Assembly: GCA_945910005.1 (NCBI GenBank)
Contig: OX246741.1
Span: 13,034,890-13,098,889, forward strand
DNA from: Isoperla grammatica
Taxonomy: Eukaryota; Arthropoda; Insecta; Plecoptera; Perlodidae
Length of the DNA stretch: 64,000 bases
Direction: 5' to 3'
This document shows, piece by piece, positions 57,453 to 64,000 of this stretch; the first letter of the stretch is position 1, and every line of letters begins with the position of its first letter. Both the position numbers and the translations under genes were made by a program. The notes beneath the pieces are model-generated. The model did no database searches and was not told the origin of the DNA. It saw only the letters and a program-made list of their open reading frames with translations.

Positions 57453-57924
57453 TGTCAAATACTGTCTAGCCCGGTATCTCAAGTAGACAAATTATTATTT
57501 TATATAACTAGCTCAGTCGATATTACATTACTTACTCGTTTGATGGCTTGATGTTTACCTCACGAACAACCGTCGCACTTCGAAACAGGCCTGTTTCGAC
57601 GTCCCGAATCAGCTGTCGTGGGCGTCACACACACAAAAACCAGTCCTCCACTGACACCTTTTTAAACAACACTAAGTTTTTTTATCTTGTTATTTTTCTC
57701 AACTCAACAACAACTTCACTGAATGATTTCCTAACCCATATTCATTTCCTTGACCGACACAACCATACTGTCAGTCTTCCTTCCAACACCAAGACTCACT
57801 CACTGACTACTCTTCCCTAGCAACCTGATCAACAAACTTCAACAATCTTTCTTTTCTAAAAACCATTTCTTCTTTTTACCAAGCTTCCTAGATCCAACCC
57901 TATCCGCCTTCCATATATGTTACA
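57453..57924 (-). repeat. 3' LTR of the gag-only element
   Basis: 472 bp, TG...CA ends. By eye identical to the other LTR. The 90-codon plus-strand frame at 57548-57820 repeats exactly in the other LTR and is not a gene. Confidence 0.93.
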
Positions 57925-57936
57925 ATTACCCCCCTA
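57925..57936 (-). promoter_or_regulatory. polypurine tract of the gag-only element
   Basis: Minus strand TAGGGGGGTAAT directly before the 3' LTR. A second copy of the same tract (TGGGGGGTAATTG) lies inside the element at about 58238-58250. Confidence 0.75.
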
Positions 57937-58171
57937 TTTCTTATATTTGTCCTTTTAACGATAAATATAGAAATAATTATACCCCAAATGACCATCCCCT
58001 AAACGAATATATCCTCCATTCATACTGACTACCTCATCAACACTCCAACTATGGTCAAAGTTTGACAATACCTCAACAATGCCACTCTGTAATTCCCAAC
58101 AATGTCTGACTTACTATAAAAAAATCCACCCAGTGAATAAAATAATATTTTTTTAAACTTCTCGACAACAC

Positions 58172-58240
58172 TATGACATGACAAGACTATTATGACAACG
58201 CTATTACGACAACACTATTACGACAACACTATTACGACAA
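58172..58240. repeat. 14-bp tandem repeat in the element's 3' region
   Basis: About four to five units of ACGACAACACTATT with small changes, just before the internal purine tract copy. Confidence 0.8.
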
Positions 58241-58400
58241 TTACCCCCCATGTTTTTTTAATTTTTTGTCGCAATTTGAATTTCGTTCCACAAAAATGGA
58301 AAAAAAACATACCTATGACAACCAAAAGAACATCGAACCCAAGACAAAATGTCGGCCGATCACACTACAGCAACGAAACAAACATTTAACCACATTACTA

Positions 58401-59258
58401 TCAACATGAAATCCACCAACACATACAGAACAAGTTTATTCCATAAACATTTTTTACGAGAGTTTCAACAGTTCCACCTCTAAACTTACTCCAGTCTCTT
58501 CCTACCCTCATCCATTCTTTCTCATAACAAACCCACTCCCTCTCATTATTGACCCTGGAATCATCTTTCTGCCCTACAGTCAAATCATTATTTTCCTCAC
58601 CAACCAAAGCATCCTTGTACTCCTCATCTATCTCCACATCTTTATCCACCACTTTATCTATCTGTTGCTCTGTAACAACCCCGTCTTTCTTATCAAACCT
58701 CATCTCATCTTGCTCCTCCACTATCTCCACATTTTCCTTATCATCAACCTTGTCCTCTTGCTTCTCAACTATCTCCACATCTTCCTTATTATCCAACCAG
58801 CCTACTTGCTCTTCAACAATCTCTTTCACAACATCTATTTTTCCACTTCCTACCTCTCCTACGCTTCTCAAATCTTTTTCTTTCTTTACATCTCCTACAT
58901 CCACCTGCTTTACCAAAAATATCGTTTTCATTTCCGCGGTCATGTCTCCCATCATCTTCTCCATATCTACCTGTTTAACCATATTCCTCTTCATCTCTTC
59001 CAAAGCCCTAGCTTGTTTATCCTGCCCTTTCTTCATCTCTTCCAAAGCCCTAGCTTGTCCATCCTGCCCTTTCTTCATCTCCGTGATCTTGGCTGTCACA
59101 CCTACTTGCATCCTCATTAAATTCCTTATCATGCTCTTGATATCTCCATCCTCATCTGGTCCATCCATCATCAAGCTCCCTTCAATATCGTCAAGCTCCC
59201 TCTCCACTCTTAACCCCTCATATTCACTTCCTTCAATATCATCAAGCTCCCTCTCCAT
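58401..59258 (-). CDS. Gag-like coiled-coil protein of the LTR element
   Basis: 285 codons, first Met at 59258, 242 nt from the 5' LTR. Residues 1-28 hold a tandem repeat of ERELDDIEGS. Residues about 55-115 form a strong coiled-coil with three EMKKGQD or EEMK units (EMKKGQDGQARALE, then EMKKGQDKQARALE, then EMKRN). Residues about 135-235 are a low-complexity acidic region with EIVEEQ / VEIVEKQEDKVDD units. The C-terminus has a WMRVGRDWSKFRGGTVETL motif and ends with a Cys/Trp-rich tail. No capsid fold, zinc knuckle or enzyme motif is visible. Position and coiled-coil match the N-terminal part of Gag in several arthropod Ty3/gypsy elements. It may let RNA from this element enter particles made by a helper. 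The frame is uninterrupted, consistent with recent activity. Confidence 0.7.
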   Translation of the reverse strand: MERELDDIEGSEYEGLRVERELDDIEGSLMMDGPDEDGDIKSMIRNLMRMQVGVTAKITEMKKGQDGQARALEEMKKGQDKQARALEEMKRNMVKQVDMEKMMGDMTAEMKTIFLVKQVDVGDVKKEKDLRSVGEVGSGKIDVVKEIVEEQVGWLDNKEDVEIVEKQEDKVDDKENVEIVEEQDEMRFDKKDGVVTEQQIDKVVDKDVEIDEEYKDALVGEENNDLTVGQKDDSRVNNEREWVCYEKEWMRVGRDWSKFRGGTVETLVKNVYGINLFCMCWWISC

Positions 59259-59476
59259 ACTTTAACCACTCTTTGCTACTCCAAATTTTCTTGAACCTCC
59301 ACTAGTCTATTCATACATTCACACAATCATACGTATCAACCTATGGACAATCTCGAATCTGATCTGCCGATTTAACTAAAATTTGGTAACACTTTCCCTA
59401 GACAAACTTCTCTAGCCTAATATTGATCTAAGCCTATGGACAGACATCTACCATCTCGGTCGTTGTAGTAGACCGA
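59259..59476 (-). other. 5' leader of the gag-only element
   Basis: About 240 nt between primer site and ORF. No further signal recognised. Confidence 0.6.
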
Positions 59477-59497
59477 GCCCTACACGTTGGAGCGCCA
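59477..59497 (-). promoter_or_regulatory. primer binding site, Lys-tRNA-like
   Basis: Minus strand TGGCGCTCCAACGTGTAGGG lies 3 nt after the 5' LTR. It closely resembles the TGGCGCCCAACGTGGGGC type of primer site that pairs with lysine tRNA. Confidence 0.75.
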
Positions 59498-59500
59498 AAT

Positions 59501-59972
59501 TGTCAAATACTGTCTAGCCCGGTATCTCAAGTAGACAAATTATTATTTTATATAACTAGCTCAGTCGATATTACATTACTTACTCGTTTGATGGCTTGAT
59601 GTTTACCTCACGAACAACCGTCGCACTTCGAAACAGGCCTGTTTCGACGTCCCGAATCAGCTGTCGTGGGCGTCACACACACAAAAACCAGTCCTCCACT
59701 GACACCTTTTTAAACAACACTAAGTTTTTTTATCTTGTTATTTTTCTCAACTCAACAACAACTTCACTGAATGATTTCCTAACCCATATTCATTTCCTTG
59801 ACCGACACAACCATACTGTCAGTCTTCCTTCCAACACCAAGACTCACTCACTGACTACTCTTCCCTAGCAACCTGATCAACAAACTTCAACAATCTTTCT
59901 TTTCTAAAAACCATTTCTTCTTTTTACCAAGCTTCCTAGATCCAACCCTATCCGCCTTCCATATATGTTACA
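59501..59972 (-). repeat. 5' LTR of the gag-only element
   Basis: 472 bp. A TATATAAA on the minus strand at 59547-59554 is a possible TATA box, though it lies near the U5 end, which would make R and U5 short. Confidence 0.93.
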
Positions 59973-59976
59973 ACGC
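59973..59976. repeat. target-site duplication, right
   Basis: ACGC, same as 57449-57452. Confidence 0.75.
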
Positions 59977-60009
59977 TGTATGTGAAATATTGAATAAATA
60001 AATAAATAA

Positions 60010-60279
<270 letters not shown>

Positions 60280-60371
60280 CTGGTTGCTTTACGTCTATAT
60301 TATTGTAATCGTTCTATTCGAGACAATGAGGGGTGATAAATGAAGATGATGGACAGTTAAAAAAAAAACAT

Positions 60372-60405
60372 GCCGTACGCGGGATTCGAACCCACGAACG
60401 GCTAC
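60372..60405 (-). mobile_element. tRNA-like 3' half with oligo-T end
   Basis: On the minus strand GTGGGTTCGAATCCCGC forms a T-arm with a perfect B-box. GTACGGC follows and then a T-run (A-run on plus at 60360-60369) that would end pol III transcription. No matching 5' acceptor half lies upstream, so it is not an intact tRNA. A tRNA-derived SINE or tRNA fragment is likely. Confidence 0.5.
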
Positions 60406-60465
60406 CCTTGTTAATAAGAGAGAAACAAAACTCTGTGCTTCATTACTGAAACATAGCAATGGAAA

Positions 60466-60490
60466 CATTCTAGGTTAGAATCCTGGCGAG
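60466..60490 (+). mobile_element. B-box-like fragment
   Basis: TAGGTTAGAATCCTGGCGAG resembles a degenerate tRNA T-arm on the opposite strand from the fragment at 60372. Weak evidence of a second tRNA-like relic. Confidence 0.25.
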
Positions 60491-60787
60491 GGAATTCCCC
60501 TGTGGTATATTTACATGTTTATCAATTCGACTTTATCAGTATCAACCATTTTCATACCGAACAAATTCGGCTAAAATCCCACGAAATTTAGACAATTTTA
60601 CACAATCATACAAAACAGTTCATTTTCGACGATTTTCTTTTCGGCTTTAGCTTTAGTGTTTTCTGTCCTGACCATTCCAAAGTGACATTGCAAAATTTTC
60701 GGGCTACAGTCGAATTAACTATCCAGTCTAAAACAACAGATGGTTTGATATGCATAACATGAGTCTAAAAGCCAAACTAACTATTGA

Positions 60788-60797
60788 TTGGTCATTG

Positions 60798-60840
<43 letters not shown>

Positions 60841-60841
60841 T
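60788..60841. repeat. (AATC)n array with a hairpin start
   Basis: A TTGGTCATTGACCAA palindrome runs into ten or so AATC units. Confidence 0.9.
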
Positions 60842-63483
60842 CAGTCTAGAAAGAGGTTTCACATGAGAAAAAAATCGCTTCAATAAAAAAATGCAAGTAA
60901 AATGTTCTGCAAAATTATATTATAAGATGCTGTTTAGTTAGAGTATTTATAATAGAAGCTTAGTCTACTCAAAAGAAACGAAACGGTGCGTTGTTCGTAT
61001 CGCGGAATTAAAACGAAGTAATAAGCTTTCCCGAGTACTTCAGAGTAATTGCCTATTGATTGAGGTGTTCAGATACGCATCAAGTTAATTAAACTGTAAT
61101 TATTTTTACATCGAAAGACTTTACGTAATTGCCAATTATAAATGTCTGAGTTCATAACTGAAGGACTGTGTATATATAACAGTTAGGAAAATAAAGTATA
61201 ACTGTGTTTTATCGTAAATATAATGGTTTACATTTTAAGCGAGTAATTATTTTTCTCGTATATTTTCTTTTGACAGTCTTGAAAGAAATAGCTTAGTTAT
61301 GAGACATGGTGGTGATGATTAAAGACACAACAAAATGAAAAATGTGTTTTTCTAGGAACAAAGTATTATGGTGAAGGAGAACACAGAAACTTTGGTATTC
61401 CGTGAAATACCACAGAATTAATCAATCTTTCAAAGAGCAAAAGGATTCACTATTATGTCTTAAATGAAACAAAAAATAAATGAAAAACCAAGTCGACAAC
61501 ACTTATAAATGGTAGCTAGCTGTCTACAAGTAACGCATTGATAGTGTACGGTTTTCAGCAAACAAATAAAACCAAGAAAAACATCTAATCAATCATGTTT
61601 AGAAACGACTCAGAAAAAACGTACAAATTATAGCTTCGATGTAAACAACGGCTATGGATCCACTCAAGAAACGATCATTACGCAGAACTTGTACAATATG
61701 CATAATAATAATAATAATACTTTTTCGTAGGAATACCTGTTATAGGGTGCACATCAGTTTATGTGCCCCTCTTCAGGTGACTAACTATAGGTTATTTATT
61801 AGGGTATTTGGATTGCTGGGAAGAAATGTCCTTCAATTATCATCATTCATCAATTGCTGTTTATTTAATCATAAAGTGACATTAACCAAGTTGCAAATAG
61901 AAAAAAAAATAGTTGATACCAAGAATATTACCAGAAGAACGAGTTTGAAATATTGGAAACGTCTATAAAGTTGCGACATCACAGTAAACCGCTGATGTGT
62001 CGTCTCCTAAAATGTGAGCACGCCTGTTGTTATGTTTAAGAAAAAAGAAACCAACCAAATTTCCCCCAGGAACGTGTTATAATAATGTTGGTTTTATAAG
62101 CAGGAAATGGCGCGAAGAAAACAAAAGACGACCGCCTGACGAAACTTAGCAAGGTAACGACGTTACATTACGCGAGTATCTATACAATTCTTTGTGGCAC
62201 TTTTCGAGGAGTCTTTTATCCCCTTCTTTCTGGTTGGTATTTCTCATTATTCTCCACGATGTTCCAAGTCTAATGTTCCACCGTGGGCTAAGAGAGGACA
62301 CGAAAAGGGCGGAGCGCTCAAGACTCAACGCGGGTATCGGAACAACAGAGCGAACTTGGAAGACGGCACCGCAGCAATGTGGCGCCGCAAGCACATCGAA
62401 TAGAATTATGCGGCCGTTTTAGTGAGGAAGTACTTTAGCTGGGTTTTAAAAACAATGACATTTTAATTGAGAAGAAAATATTCTTATATGTAAATCCACA
62501 TGCATTTTTGTTCATAGTATTGGTATTTGTGAGAGAAAACTATGAAAATGTTACACTCTCTATTATATGGAATTAAATCCTCATTTCCATCTCCCACAAC
62601 TGCAAACAAATTATAAGAACGACACGCGATAATAGGTACGAACACATTACACAAAAAATAGCAATTACCACCAACCATGCGGTGAATTATAGTGTTATAT
62701 TCATTTTCGTGTATCAAGGGTAATAATCGGATGTAATTTGATAAATAATGTTGCTAATACTAAAATGTCCCAGTGTTAATAGAACGAAGAGATGTGAAGG
62801 GGTTCGTCAGTTCTCTACAAAGAGCTGTGAAACAAACCACCCGACCTAGTTTATTGTTACACTAAATGCGACGACACCAGTTTGCAATTTGACACATATA
62901 CTCCTGAAACCCGGCAAAAGATTAGGAGTAATTATTAAAAAATCGCACTCGAAATCTAAAAACATGCTGTATCGCGTTTTACTCGTAAAAAAACTCCAGG
63001 CTCAAATAAATGAACTGTTCTCGGATAATTTGTCGCGTAATCAACCGCAGCAAAACAGGTCACGTAAAACAGTCTTATCTGTGGGACGTACTAATACTTC
63101 TCTCGAAATTGCAGTCTTAACACTTTACGTACCCTAATCACCCCTCCCCTCCACACACACACACACCTCACGCATCGCACCCCTCACTGTCCCCTTGCCA
63201 GGGGTGAGCTACCTATGATACGTTTCTAAGTTGTAATTGCTTTTCTCCCAAGTGTCAGTCACCATGCCAATGAATAGTAATGATAATAACTATAAAAACC
63301 GTGTTATATCAAATAAAAATTGAATGGGAAAATAAAAAATAAAGAGGAACTCATATTATGACGAATAACTACTAAACTACACTGACCACGACTACAATTG
63401 TTGTAACTAATTGTAACTTATACTCGAGAAACGTAAAGCATCACAACAAAACAGCAAGGCAACAACAACTACTTTTAACTAGG
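60842..63483. other. non-coding stretch
   Basis: No gene recognised. A GC-richer patch at 62190-62420 has overlapping frames on both strands without domains. (CA)n run at 63157-63168. Confidence 0.4.
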
Positions 63484-63622
63484 CAGGGCGTTACGAACCT
63501 CTGCTAAATATCTAATAGAATACTAAATTGTTTACACCGTGGCAACATGACCAACGGAAAGAATGGTTGCCATGGTGAAAACAAGTAAGAAGCTTACTAA
63601 ATATTTCATAATTAGGCACTAA
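63484..63622. mobile_element. MITE, CCATGGCAACC family (diverged copy 4)
   Basis: TTGTTTACACCGTGGCAAC and GGTTGCCATGGTGAAAACAA face each other. ACTAAAT... and TTACTAAATATTTCAT arms extend outward to GGGCGTTACG and AATTAGGC ends. It is a more symmetrical relative of the copies at 3950, 24586 and 55663. Confidence 0.65.
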
Positions 63623-64000
63623 TTAACATAATATGTGGATATTCAGCTAATACTCTTGTTCCTTTCAGAGAAGACAGGATAGTCTGGCATTTAACCTGTA
63701 TTGCTGCCTATATTATATTCATATCCTTTTCCATCTTTTCTGCACCGGAAATAACGTTTATATATACGGGTTCTTTCAGAGCAGACAGAAAATGTCTACC
63801 TCTTTTACTTAAATTATTGTATTCTAAGTCGCAGCCGCGCTTTGTAAGGCGAAGTTACATCTAAAACACAGACACGATAGTAAAGGTGGGAGGACGATGA
63901 AGATACATGAGCGCTGTGTAGGTGTAAGTCAACCCTCGCGTAGGAGAGAAGGATGTCGCATCGAATATAGTGTACGGTTGCTTCTAGTGTTTGGTTGCTT
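63623..64000. other. non-coding stretch
   Basis: No gene or repeat recognised. Confidence 0.4.

Larger units (their letters stand above)
57453..59972 (-). mobile_element. non-autonomous LTR retrotransposon with gag-like ORF only
   Basis: 2,520 bp. Two 472-bp LTRs (57453-57924, 59501-59972) begin TGTCAAATAC and end TGTTACA on the plus strand, and I saw no difference between them. The 4-bp sequence ACGC occurs on both outer sides. On the minus strand a Lys-tRNA-like primer site follows the 5' LTR and a GGGGGG purine tract precedes the 3' LTR, so the element points left. The 1,576-bp interior holds one 285-codon frame and no protease, reverse transcriptase or integrase. It must rely on a related Ty3/gypsy-like element in trans. 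Confidence 0.93.

Noticed and set aside
57548..57820. 90-codon frame present twice, identical
   Set aside because: It lies wholly in the LTR and is duplicated only because the LTR is.
58549..59265. 238-codon Ser/Thr-rich plus-strand frame
   Set aside because: Mirror of the minus-strand Gag-like frame, whose coiled-coil and LTR context are convincing.
62146..62422. Possible exon in a GC-richer patch
   Set aside because: Frames overlap on both strands, no domain is recognisable, and no convincing splice sites could be tied to it.

Overview
This is AT-rich, non-coding animal nuclear DNA, most likely from an arthropod and probably an insect, although no single host gene confirms that. The evidence is indirect: a BEL/Pao retrotransposon (a clade known only from animals), hAT-type and other cut-and-paste transposon remnants, many small inverted-repeat elements (MITEs), a 5S-rRNA-derived SINE, and very long simple-sequence arrays. 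I found no recognisable single-copy host gene, intact tRNA, intact rRNA, CRISPR array or bacterial operon. Nearly all other open frames are chance frames, or frames through microsatellites.

Layout. 1-28 kb is mostly plain AT-rich sequence carrying MITEs (1.5, 3.95, 4.4, 8.3, 10.2, 23.6, 23.8, 24.6, 26.9 and 27.9 kb), three diverged tandem dimers (1.1, 20.4 and later 37.7 kb) and microsatellites (AAT, AATGA, AATTC). 28.7-34.5 kb is a minus-strand BEL/Pao element with 569-bp LTRs that differ at one base and a 5-bp target duplication. Its Gag-protease-RT-RNase H frame is open, but it has a frameshift at a homopolymer and has lost most of its integrase. 38.6-39.9 kb is a fold-back element with a 927-bp hAT-type element nested in its right arm (8-bp target duplication). 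43.7-44.1 kb is a (GACT)n array of about 450 bp. 48.8-49.4 kb is a stack of three small hairpin elements, one of them inside a SINE. 52.35-52.77 kb is a more intact copy of the fold-back element. 54.6-55.1 kb holds the best 5S-derived SINE copy and a LINE-like 3' end. 56.75-60.3 kb has two long (GAT)n arrays. Between them lies a young 2.5-kb LTR element that encodes only a Gag-like coiled-coil protein.

How the parts relate. The window reads as a record of nested insertions. MITEs sit inside SINEs, a hAT sits inside a fold-back element, and a hairpin module occurs both in the BEL LTR and in the fold-back element. The two LTR elements look very young but neither encodes a full transposition machinery, so related complete elements elsewhere in the genome probably mobilised them. 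The most promising leads are the gag-only LTR element, the shared hairpin module, and the SINE copies that give empty-site evidence for MITE target choice.
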